A stretch of DNA of 64,000 nt from Panaeolus papilionaceus. Lineage: Eukaryota > Basidiomycota > Agaricomycetes > Agaricales. This document shows, piece by piece, positions 53,827-64,000 of the stretch. The number at the start of each line of letters is the position of its first letter. Within the stretch, counting starts at the first letter, position 1. Below the pieces are notes generated by a model, which was given only the letters and a program-made list of their open reading frames with translations, was not told the DNA's origin and ran no database searches. Position numbers and translations under genes: made by a program. The stretch lies in the NCBI GenBank assembly GCA_015501605.1, contig JADNRZ010000021.1, positions 372,001 through 436,000 of the forward strand, in the 5' to 3' direction.

Positions 53827-56564
53827 GTGGAGTAGCCGTAGGGTCGTAGGAAGTGGCAATAATCAGGAGATTGGTGGAGGGCAGTGAGGAGGAGGTGCTG
53901 AGTTAGGATGCTTTTATCCACGAGCTTTGGATTTGTGCCCAGTGACGAAGTTTATGACTGGATGAAGAATTTAATTGCTCTTGTATTTTGCCATGTTACG
54001 ACCTTCCAGTATCGAATCCACACAACGAGAGTACGAATATCAGACCAATGACGTTTCTTAAGCTTAGCTCGCTTCACCGACTCGTGTAGTGCAAGTGAGA
54101 ACGGCGACAAAGGGAAAGCAGCAAGTTTGGCGTCAACCTATAATACTATGAAACATTGGAACGTCATAATGAAAAGGAACACTAGAAATAAATCCCAATC
54201 TTCAAGTGAAATGTGCAACTAAAACACGATTGAAACCACCGATATACGGATCGGAGAGATGACCCGTCCCTCGTCATCGCGTTGCGAGTAAGAGGATTAC
54301 GCAACGTCGAATAAATCCGGTTTGGGTGGTTTCGATGTGTGCGGATGCTGCATACGTGAATGCAAGCCACTTATTGTGAATGAAGGTGTTGCCTGATCCT
54401 TCGAAAGCTTTAGATGGGCTTCCTACGCTTACGCGCCAGATACTCGGTGCGATCGCGATGGATGCGTCGATAGATAATACAAAGGAAAAGAAGTGCGGAA
54501 GGAGGTCGCCGAGAGCATTTTAAGGATTGAAACGTACCTCACCGGAAACCACCCAAATTGGCTTTAACTAACACCATGACTACGCTCCGTCGCCGCTGAA
54601 ACAACAACTCAAACGAAGCATCGATCATGCTAGATTGATCCGAGTGGTTTCGGGTGGGGTGTAGCTTGATCAGAGGAACTCAGATGTGGAGAGAGGTGAA
54701 TGGGAGAACAGAATATGAAGGCAAGAAGCGAAGAAGCGAGAATTAGACATCGCAAGATGACTAGCGGAAAGCAGCGCTGGAATTTGAGCATTGATGAGCA
54801 CCGTGCACAACATGCCCTAACTTCTTCTGCCGGAACCATGGATAGGAACTCAGAATCAATGAATCCGATTACCAATCGATGAAAAGGTAGTAACGCTTAT
54901 AGGCAAATGCATAAGCATTGAAACAGACGTACTTGACTGTTGCATTGGGCACTGGCAGCGTACTCGTGTCATCGTTTGGAGAGCATTCGGTACCAATCCA
55001 CGAAGCAGAATCGAATGATGTAGGGAGGATTGAGTACCAGAGAAAAAGGTGCTCCACAGGTGAATAACCATATGAGAGTGCGTATAAGGAAGAGCCCAGA
55101 TGACGAGGTGATGGTGGTCGAAAGCAAAGGGGACTTGGAGGGGCTCACGGGATGGTTATCGGAAATTTGCTGGGAATAACTCGAGTGACGATAAGATCCG
55201 TCACTTGCGTGACATTTTGCGCATGATTGTGACAATACATCCACATCCTATTCGTGTTTCGCGTCTCGTTCTTCTTCTTTGCCTCCGAGCACCTCGAAGT
55301 CGCACACGCTTTCAAGCTGTGTGTGGCAACCCCTTTGAGCATATCCCTACATCGTCAAGCCGTCAGAGGGTTTGGGAAGTCAGAATGGTTGGTGGTTGTC
55401 GGGTTGCTGACGAGTTACGAGGCGCGATGGACGCAAGGTTAGGGATGTGGTTTCCGCGCGTAACCTATCCGCATCCCCATTTATGCACGTCGGTAGTACG
55501 CCTACACCTTATAATATAATATGAATGTCGCCCCACCCGACACGCTGCTATACTTCCTTGAATCAATTCAACGCTGTCGATGAGACCAGTAAGCACATTG
55601 CATTGACTGAGATCTATGGTTAGATGACCTTGCATCGAATCGAGGGAAGTCCTTGAAGATGCCGGGTGCGTCAAAGTCGATAACTTTGTTGTACCGTACA
55701 TGCGCCGATATATCGTTTCTTTGACTCCTATTTCTTTTCTGTGATTTCTCTCAAATTTTCCCTATAACGGTAGCACTTCGTCCATAGACTCGACTATTCT
55801 GCTTACCTCCGGCTCTACGATCGTTTCCCAGACATTCTACTCATTCAGCTGTGTCTTTCAGTTTGATATGAACTTTGTACACCCACGCTGCAAGTGTAGC
55901 ATTGCTTGTCATGCTCTTGAATGTCAACCTCCAAACGATCTTGCCCTACATTATCTCAATTTGGGGTTGCTCTGAAGTGCTGAGGCCTGGTCTGGTCGAT
56001 CTAACTGGTACGTTAAGCTTATACATCATTCAAACACATTATAATACCCGCTGAATCCATGCCTGTCAAATCGAGCCTCCTGGAGGCCTCAGCTGGCAGG
56101 CTCACCAGAAGCAAAATGTGGGTATGAAGGAGAATGTCCCACGGTGTGATTGAGCACCTAGACCCTATACTTGACTCCAATTATGACGAAGTACGAGGAA
56201 AAGGTTCAATGAACCTTTCCATTCTGGACCCTACATACGAGTCTCTGGGGAGGGTGCTCGGTCTCCGTGGGTACAGGGAGACATAAATAAACCAATATGG
56301 AAAAACAGGAACGAGAATTGTGAAACTGAGTCCTTTTATGAAAAACCATGTCGTGGAGTTGAATAAGCGGGGTGGGGCGACAAGGTGGGAAGGATGAAAA
56401 GATAGTCATGAAGTGGAAGGGATTAGCGAACAGATGATCAAATAAGCAAAAGAGGATGAGCGATATATTTCTGTGTGTTGACTAATGTATCTCAAATAAT
56501 GACAGCGGCGATCGGGAAGTTGACAAGATGAATGATGAGTCACGTATTATAATCGGAGGGCCTA
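53827..56564. other. Long stretch without a recognised gene
   Basis: No coding or repeat feature I can support. Confidence 0.45.
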
Positions 56565-58205
56565 GACAATGCGACTGGCACAGAGTACGGCTCAGTCATA
56601 ATACACTCTTACACCTAGAAGCATAAGAAAGAGAATTCGGGAGCGAGTTGAAGGGTCTTATCTCTCAAGACCGACACTAAGATGCTTTAAGGATGTCAAT
56701 TTGGCTTTGACCAGATGGCGGTTTATCCATGCATTTATTTAGTCACCTAGACTTCGTTCCACTTTCACCTTTCATTTTATTCGTACCACTTCCGATACCT
56801 GTTCCCTTCTGTGGTTCCTGGACTATATTTGATGTTTCAGATGAAGTGAGAGAAGTGGGAGTGTTATTCGCATCGCGATCTTTGGAACCTTCCACATGAC
56901 CTCTTCGTCGCCATGTGTGAATGTTGTGTGAAAGCTCAAATGTAGGGACAATTCGGCCATTTGTTCGTTTTCATGGACCGAGAATGAAAAATGAGGTCAC
57001 TGAGGAGTTTTGCGACCTCATGTGAGTGAGAAATAGATAAATTTGAAGTTCGAGGGTTGCGCCACCGCGATATAGATATGACAAGCCATAAGTGAGACAT
57101 CTATTCGGTTTGGAGTCAGCCATGATGCACAATATCAACGTTCGAGGACGCCTAAATTCCGAATAGAAACACGGCTAGATCACGAGACGAGCTTACCATG
57201 AAACGGTATATAGGACCTCTACCACGAGTCCATAGAGCAGAACCACTCCTGTTATCCAGCTATCAAATACGTAGCAATAATGCCTCTTGAAAACGGCTTG
57301 TACAAAATTTTCTACGTCCGATACTTCGGTGGACCTTTTGATTTCGTTCTCCGCCCACTTGGTCCTTTCTTCACCGAGGAGATTGCGATCCTCCCCAGGA
57401 ATGCGAAGCCTCCCGTTGTATGTTTATCTTCACTCCCATGATACAATGATTGATCATTCCATGATTTGTAGTGGCGCGTCTCTGTTATGGAGAACGATAC
57501 TGACATCAGCCTCACCGTTGATGATCAGTCAGTCATCCCTTTTGAGGGACGGATCCTGGCAGGAGCCCCAGTCAGCCATGTTTGGCATGTGGAACGAAGC
57601 GACTTCTCCACCGATCCTCCCGTGGAACAGAATTGGTATACGTAAGTCTCTGTCAGCTGTGTCTTGGAGCTATATTCTAGATGTTGATCGAACCATTAGC
57701 CTCACTCAGAGTAAAGATGATGTCCACAAGGCCTGGAGATCTCCTCACCATTACATTGGCGAAGAAGCGACGATGGTGAGTTTCCCAGGCCAGCTTTCCT
57801 CAAAATCCTATTAAAATTTTCATTGCATTCAGGTCGACTTAGGACCCGGTGGTGGTACCCCGTTCCTCTTCGAACGCATTGAATAAGCTTTAGATTCATT
57901 CTTGTAACATAGCTTGTAACTCAATTGTATATCGTCAATGATGCTTTCTACCGACGGGCCATTGCCCTACATGTGTCGTAAATGATCAAATCGTGTATAT
58001 ACGTTACTACGTATCTCACCCCCTACCCAAAGGCGTGTTCGGGAAATTCGAACTACGAATCAATAACTTGTCGAGGTAGCAAGTAGTACAGTTGCTCCTC
58101 CAAATTTATTCATGATGTGCGTGTGGGCCAGACGTTACGGGAAGCATGGAACTAGAAGACAATTTGGGTATCGGGAGGGTGACCATAGCGCACATGGTTT
58201 GAATG
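56565..58205 (+). repeat. I66-like unit, tandem copy B
   Basis: Unit of promoter, gene and 3' region. Its upstream part (CAGTCATAATACACTCTTA, AAGAAAGAGAATTCGGG) recurs at 58,225 on, and its gene part recurs at 7000-7700 as well. Confidence 0.75.
57280..57886 (+). pseudogene. I66-type beta-trefoil inhibitor-like gene, copy B
   Basis: Exon 1 57,280-57,417 reads MPLENGLYKIFYVRYFGGPF then FVLRPLGPFFTEEIAILPRN. Intron 57,418-57,471 (54 nt). Exon 2 from 57,472 reads WRVSVMENDTDISLTVDDQS and VSHVWHVERS. The third region (WSYILDVDRTISLTQSKDDV, then KAWRSPHHYIGEEATM) is in a different frame, and no GT..AG choice I tried restores it, so a frameshift or unusual short intron is present. The last exon after TTCAG gives VDLGPGGGTPFLFERIE and stop. 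This is the best preserved of the three copies. The pattern is close to mushroom I66 serine-protease inhibitors; target protease unknown. Confidence 0.5.
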
Positions 58206-60200
58206 TATCGTAGGGCTTGGACAGCTCAGTCATAATACACTCTTATACCTGGAAACATAAGAAAGAGAATTCGGGCGAAAGTCGAAGGCGTCATACCTCT
58301 AAAGAGCGAAGATAAGATGCGTTAGGGATGTCAATTGTGTATTTAGTCACCCGGACTTTGTTCCACTTCACCTTTCATATTATTAGTACTATTTCCGGTA
58401 TCTGGTCCCTTCTGTGGTTCCTGGCGGAACCATATTTGATGTTTGGGATGAAGTGGGAGCGTTATTCGCATCGCGATGTTGGGGACCTTCCACATGACTT
58501 CTTCATTGCCATGTGTGAATATTGCGTGAAAGGTCACATGTAGGGACAATTCGGATATTTATTCGTTTCCAAGGACCAAGAATGAGATTTGAGGTCATTG
58601 AGTTCGTCCCCCGCTTAAAGGTCTGGGATCCCTGAGTTGAAAGAGTAATGAAGTTGTCACAGCTTTTGATTTCGGTCGTAGTATACCTCAGTCGTCTCTC
58701 GTGTGAGCGAGAAATACATAAATTTGAAGTTCGAGGGCTGCGCCACCTTATCGATATCGATATGACACGCCAGAAATGGGACATTTGTTCGATTTGGACG
58801 TCGGACAAGATGCACCATCTCAACCTTCGAGGACGTCCAATTTCCAATTGGAAATACGACTCAATCACGAGGTCCCCATAAAAAGCTATTTATGGACCTT
58901 CATAACGAGGCCGTATAGAAACACAACTTGATATCACCTATCACGGTACTCAACAATGCCTCTTGAAACTGGCTCATACAATCTTCTACATCGACAACTC
59001 TGATCCATATTATAATTATGTTCTCCGCCCACTTGGCCTTGACGCCTCGAAGCTGATTGCCGTCCTTGTACGAAGCCCCGCATTGTATGGCTTACCCTCA
59101 CTCTCATGATTTCAGTGATTGCTCATTTGATGATTGCAGTGGTACATCTCTGTTAAGGAAGATAGTGATAACATTATTCTCACTCTCACCGTTGGTGATA
59201 TGTCAATCATGACCTGGACCCGTGACAATGGTGGAATCATCGAGGCCATGGAACATGAACCCCAGTGAAACTCGCATCTGAGCGCATAGCACTTTAACTG
59301 TGCACGTCTGAGCAGAACTGTGGATGTGTGAGAAAAACTGCGGGCAGATGAGCACTCTGCTCAATTTTTTTCAGGTGTTATTCGAATGAATTTTCGATAA
59401 GCTGACATTGCCATGAATGATCACATGATATGATACTTTGTCGAGAGTCGAGAATTTCAATACGTCCAAGTCCCCTTCCTTCCTTCCTTGTTACCACCAC
59501 CACCACCACCGACTTCACCCACATCACTACCGTCCCCCGTCCTCTTGTCTTCCATGCTCATGGCCACGCCTCCCTAACTACACTACGGTTGTCTGTCACG
59601 GCCATAAGTACATCTTCATGCCAGAGGTGAGTTAGTTCGAATGAATGTGCTAAAAAAAACGCGCATATATGCGTACTTTTTTGGGGGGATTATGGCGACG
59701 ATGTGATTCAAGAACGGGTTAGAGGTGCAGAGCGGCCTCTTTCTCGTGTTTCTGGAAGTGAAACCGCTCTTCAATTATCAGCCCCACTGTGGCCAGGGTG
59801 TCGTAGTCGCTCTTGTGAGTCTTGTCAGAAGGTAAGTTGATATTTTTCCGCTTCTCATGTCCATTGTAAACCTCTTTTGTTTCTTTTTCATCACGATTTG
59901 CTCTCAAAGACCATCAAAGCGCCCCGGTTACCAAGTTCCACGGACCTCCGACCACATGATATATGGCCCCTTGACAAACGCGCGGCGCCGGTGAGCTCCC
60001 CCATGCCTGCTTTCCTCAAAATCCCTATTAACATCCCATTTTGATTCAGATTCTAATTGGAGCCAAAGGCCAGCTGTTATACTTCACACGCGTTGAATAA
60101 GCAATAAATTCAGTCTTGTAACATAGTTTGTAACTCGATTTTACATCGTCCATGATGCTGTCCAGGGTCCACTTGTCCAGGATGTGTTTTAAATGTTATA
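58206..60200 (+). repeat. I66-like unit, tandem copy C with about 0.7-kb insertion
   Basis: Begins like copy B; similarity is lost at about 59,250 and resumes at about 59,980 (CCTGCTTTCCTCAAAATCCC), continuing through GTAACATAGTTTGTAACTCG. The inserted piece has no TIR that I recognise. Confidence 0.7.
58956..60100 (+). pseudogene. I66-like gene, copy C, broken in several ways
   Basis: ATG 58,956 opens MPLETGSY, but a 2-base deletion relative to copy B (in TACAATCTTCTAC) shifts the frame and gives a stop within 15 codons. The shifted frame then continues IDNSDPYYNYVLRPLG. The intron before exon 2 is kept (ends TTGCAG at about 59,140). Exon 2 reads WYISVKEDSDNIILTLTVGD and ends in a stop near 59,267. 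After the insertion the last exon reads ILIGAKGQLLYFTRVE. Three independent lesions make it a clear pseudogene. Confidence 0.65.
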
Positions 60201-63200
60201 TTTTTGCGTATCCGTGTTTCCACTGGGTCAATGGCTGTTGTGACTCGTCATGTTTCCAACCGCTACAGCTTGAGCTGTACCTCTCTACCCGAAGAGTTGG
60301 AGCAGGTACCCTATTCGGGATTTGAACTGTGACAGGCTGCACATGATGTGACATTTGGCGATGATACCCGTTGGTCGTCCAGTCCTGAACATCTCCTTTG
60401 CTTTTGTCCAGACGGACGGAGGACGACAACACTCGCAATCGCTTTTATTATCTGCTTTGCTCGCTCTTTTTCTTCATATTTCCATTACCCTGATAGATAT
60501 TCTTTGATATTCTGACATTTGGTTGCTCAGAATTAGTTGTTTGCACCCCGCCGTCGTAGTTCTGACTGATTCTCTGACATGGACGCTGCGTCTTTCTCAT
60601 AGCTTTCACTGCCCTTCTTTGAATTTTAGTTCTTTATTAACTTTTATCCAGATATCCACTAAAGCTTCATTCCACCTGACCGAGTTGCTATACCGCTCAC
60701 GAAACAACACCAGTCATCAATAGCTGAATAACCAGCTCTCATTCTCTGCGCCTAACCCAACTCCCCACATCTCCTGCCCAACCCGAACTGGACGCATCAC
60801 CTCTGTGCATTCTCCACAAGGGAGCCTTGCCACATACCCCGTACATGACAATGACGATGACTACAAACAGTGATGTATGCCCGAAGGATACCAATGCCGT
60901 TCACGTCTCGTCCGCGAACCGTCGTTACCTGTTGACTTGGAGAGTTCGTAGTATCTTTTAACGATGCGGGTGTATCGGGTATCATGTATTTGGAGGGAGA
61001 CCAGGAGGGCAATGTGGATGTTCTTACGTTCAAAAGTAGGTTTCTGTTCCTATTCGTTCCCTTTTCCTAGGTCGTTGATGTTCTCTCTTACGCAGCACTA
61101 CGCCGCCATAAGTATCATCTTCATAATGCCACGTGGCGTCGCGTGGGTATATCCCTGCGCCTATTTCGCCATATTCATGTGCACATCATCGTACTCAAGA
61201 GTTATAAATTCTGAATTACATCTTCGCTCGCAATGGTGACATATTCATGGTCTTTCTTATTCATCATCGCCGTGTCTAAAGGACGCACCGTCAATCCGGG
61301 ATCATCCTTGTTCTTGTTTCCTTTGCTTGTTCACATCTCCATGTCCTCATCTCTCATCTCAGTCTGCCACGTCGTCTGCTATCCCCTCAATCACGAGTCC
61401 CTATTGGCTGTAATCGAAACCTCCCCATTGCACTTTCCTTCCGTTACAGGTTTACGACTTCATATTTCGCGATTCCCTCTTCCGATTTGTTTCCGTCGGT
61501 AGAGTGTGGGGTCACAAGAACGTTGGAATGCATCCATTCGTCGTTTCTTTTACACCCATTTCTCTACCTTCTGTCAATCTCAACAGCCTTGCATGGGAAA
61601 GCTGCTACAGGGACGTGGATATGAAAGCGAAATGGGGTTTCAGAGGACGCGGCCTACCGGTTATCAGGAGGACAAGGGCATGTTGAGGTAATCGCGTTTG
61701 GGTGGGGATGGTCTTGGGTGGTTGTTCTTTTCGTTCTTTTCGTTCTTTTCATCATTTCCTTTGCCATTTTCTCATCCTTTTTCGTTTATTTAGTGTCCCA
61801 AGGTGTTGATTCTTCTTCTGAAGTCGCCATTGTGTCTTTTATCACTGCCGTTCAACAATTTGGCGAATACTGACATCCTCTTTCCAACCTATTCACCAAT
61901 ATCCTACTATCCACGCGTCCCCTCTCATGTTGATATCATTTCTCAACACCGGCTCAACGCTCACCTGAAGCATGCGATACCGCTCATGATAATGCGTTGA
62001 TATGGTCTCATGCTCGTCAATCACTCCAACTTTCACAATGCCCCTTTAAACCACCGAAGCTTGGCCAGCCCACCAGATACTCATCTCCAGTCTCACAGAA
62101 TGGCCATAAACACGTCATCTCACAGCAAGAATTCTAGCGCGAATACGGACGGAACTGGGGCGAGAGGAATCACAGACAAGTCTATCCCCAACCCACTCGT
62201 TTCGGGCTCTCTCTCTGGACTCCGCGTTATACCAGAATCCACAATCTCCTCGTACGCACCGTTACACCGCCCCCTCACCTAATGCGTATCAACCGTACTT
62301 GTTCCATACGACAATCGCACCTCGCTCATCTCACCCACCTCGCCACCCCCCTCCGACTCTCGTTCTTAGGACGCCATGGAGCTGTTGTGGGTGGTGTTGT
62401 CGCTGCTGGGGAAGAGAAGCGGGCTTCCGCAGGTGGTAGGGAGAAGTGGGCGTTGGGTTGGGTTGTCGCAAGTGCAGTACGATGCTGGCTTCGAAGGTGT
62501 GTATGGCGAGGACGGGTATGGATATAGATGGGGAGGGGGTGTGGGGGAAGATTTAGTGGTGACAATTTGGAGTTCGGCGTTAGGGACTGCAACGTGGAAG
62601 GTCCCGACGAAGCCCTCGCTTGTGAAATAGTACATAATTAATGTCGGGCGTGTTCTGATATTGGGGTACGAAGGCGGAGGTGCTAGGATCTACAATTGCG
62701 CGGACATAGGAGGAATTGAGGAGCCTCTTAACCTATGTTTCATTCCCGTTTCTTTCTTGACTACGAAAATATTTTGATGGCGTGAAGGAGGTGACCATGT
62801 TGGCTTGCACTATTGTTGATTGTGAATGAAGTGTTGGTTTTCTTTGTACTTGCATCTTCTCATCTTCATTTTCTCTCCTGCCCTATTGTTTTCGTTCGAT
62901 TGTTCGCACATTCAATTTTTCTTTACGGAACCAATCTCGCATCCTCAGCTCCCACCAGTTTCACCTCTTCGTTCTCCAGCATATCAATGCGACATCGACG
63001 AGCGCATCGACGAGCCTGAGATCGAAGTAGAGGTCGGACCGGCTGTTCGTATTGTGCTCGTTGCATACGCACGAGATTGTGAAGAGGATTAGGATCGCTG
63101 ACTTTGGCGTCATGTTTTTCGCCAATACACGTATACTTCCCTCACATACGTCGATGTAATGGCGGTAGCTAACAATATAATATAAATGTTTGCATTCCTA

Positions 63201-63566
63201 CACATTCACGTCATGCATGACACGTTACAAAAAGTTCTCATCCGATGAATCACTACATCCATTGGGAAGGCAACAGAATGTCCTTCCGTCAAAAGGGTGA
63301 AGCCCATCGGCGATTCTACTACGCGGTTGCTGGTCAGAGCACTGAACGTCTTGATCTGACAACTTGGATTCACGTCCAGCATGGGTGGTATCTAGCACCT
63401 AATTGATGTGACACTCACATGCCAAGACGTGGATGCCTCGCGGTTCACTCATGTGCGTTTCACCGGATATGGGGACCCTGCAGTTCATCATCTCCTCCCC
63501 TTTACCAACTTGACTTGATACGACGACCACCCAGTTTTACACTCGCAATTATCTTGCTACCAGCAT
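60201..63566. other. Long stretch without a recognised gene
   Basis: Several short frames (for example 62,010-62,279 with SGSLSGLRVIPESTISSYAP) but none with recognised features. I see no repeat or element with defined ends. Confidence 0.4.
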
Positions 63567-64000
63567 GGAAACTCCTCCTACCACCGAGTACAAGGCAATC
63601 AATGTTGTCGGCACTGTATCAGTTGAATTGATTGACCGTCTCGAGGAGGTCAGGGGCAAAATAGGTCCTTCCGAAGTTATCTTGTGAATGGATACCTCTT
63701 TTCGTATGTCCAATTTGTTATTAACCATTGTTTAGGATTTTGGGTCCCACAGGAGCGGGAAAAAGCACCGTAAGTCTCCATCACAAGGAGATTGATTCGA
63801 GATTGATAATGCTGGGCTATAATTTCCCAGTTTATAGAAGCACTGGACTCCAACAAATCCCTCAAAATTTCCAGCAATCAGCTCGAAGGTTTCACGCAGT
63901 CCATATCTCTTTACAAACGCATCAATGTGAAGCGAGCCTTTGACCCAGTTTATCTTATCGATGTTCCCGGCTTCGCAGATACAAAAATATCGGAGATGAA
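63567..64000 (+). CDS. AIG1-like P-loop GTPase gene 3, partial (runs off the window)
   Basis: The exons start METPPTTEYKAINVVGTVSV, then the G1 exon ILGPTGAGKST (about 63,736-63,770), intron GTAAGT..CAG (about 63,771-63,830), then FIEALDSNKSLKISSNQLEG and KRAFDPVYLIDVPGFADTKI (G3 DVPGFAD) to the window end. G1 and G3 are intact, unlike gene 2. The exon-1 donor is uncertain, because the phase at the first intron does not match the paralogues exactly. Gene order and splice sites match genes 1 and 2. It is likely the functional member of the family in this window, but its C-terminal half is not visible. Confidence 0.75.

Noticed and set aside
1..64000. CRISPR arrays, rRNA or bacterial-type operons
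   Set aside because: Not found; intron-bearing fungal genes throughout.

Overview
The window is nuclear DNA of a mushroom-forming basidiomycete (Agaricomycetes). Evidence: short introns (about 50-75 nt, GT..AG), families typical of this class (BTB proteins with long divergent C-termini, SPT5-like KOW proteins, mushroom beta-trefoil inhibitor-like genes, Hce2 secreted proteins, MYND proteins, AIG1-like P-loop GTPases, M35-like metallopeptidase), and a Ty3/Gypsy chromovirus. Gene density is low, many genes are broken copies, and mobile DNA dominates.

Layout. 0-10 kb: an alpha-rhamnosidase-N-like secreted protein (2.3-3.0 kb), a truncated paralogue of a fungal protein of unknown function (3.8-4.1 kb), two members of a tiny 'NPLH' peptide family (4.9 and 7.8-8.0 kb), a decayed I66-type inhibitor-like gene (7.1-7.6 kb) and GCCGTGC-rich arrays. 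10.8-14.9 kb: a 4.1-kb giant palindrome with two near-identical 1.75-kb arms packed with the self-complementary motif ATTTCCGCGGAAAT. 15.5-16.7 kb: a third NPLH gene and the intact four-exon paralogue of the 3.8-kb gene.

17.16-35.26 kb: the central result. Perfect 39-bp terminal inverted repeats (TATGGTGCGCAATTAGCACA...) flanked by a 6-bp direct repeat TTTTCT bound an 18.1-kb segment. It holds an SPT5-like gene, two BTB genes, a gene for a DDE/rve-type integrase and a probable nuclear protein gene. A Ty3/Gypsy element (28,508-34,754; identical-looking 405-bp LTRs, TSD ATTGC) and a mariner-like MITE (18,988-19,353) are nested inside. Without them the element would be about 11.5 kb. I infer a large integrase-encoding DNA transposon carrying host-like regulatory genes.

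35.3-45 kb: a broken MYND gene, a second mariner-like MITE, a hAT-like MITE with 8-bp TSD, a broken GTPase gene, a probable solo LTR and an HExxH metallopeptidase gene. 45.5-47.2 kb: duplicated copies of pieces of the 1.4-5.7 kb region, including the fourth NPLH gene. 47-64 kb: sparse, with a second degraded GTPase gene, an intact Hce2/Ecp2-like secreted protein gene, two tandem decayed copies of the I66-like unit, and a third GTPase gene running off the end.

The genes do not form one pathway. The window reads as an accessory region: a large transposon, nested and adjacent smaller elements, and small gene families (NPLH peptides, I66-like genes, MPAP-type genes, P-loop GTPases) in different states of duplication and decay. 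No tRNA, rRNA or CRISPR was recognised.
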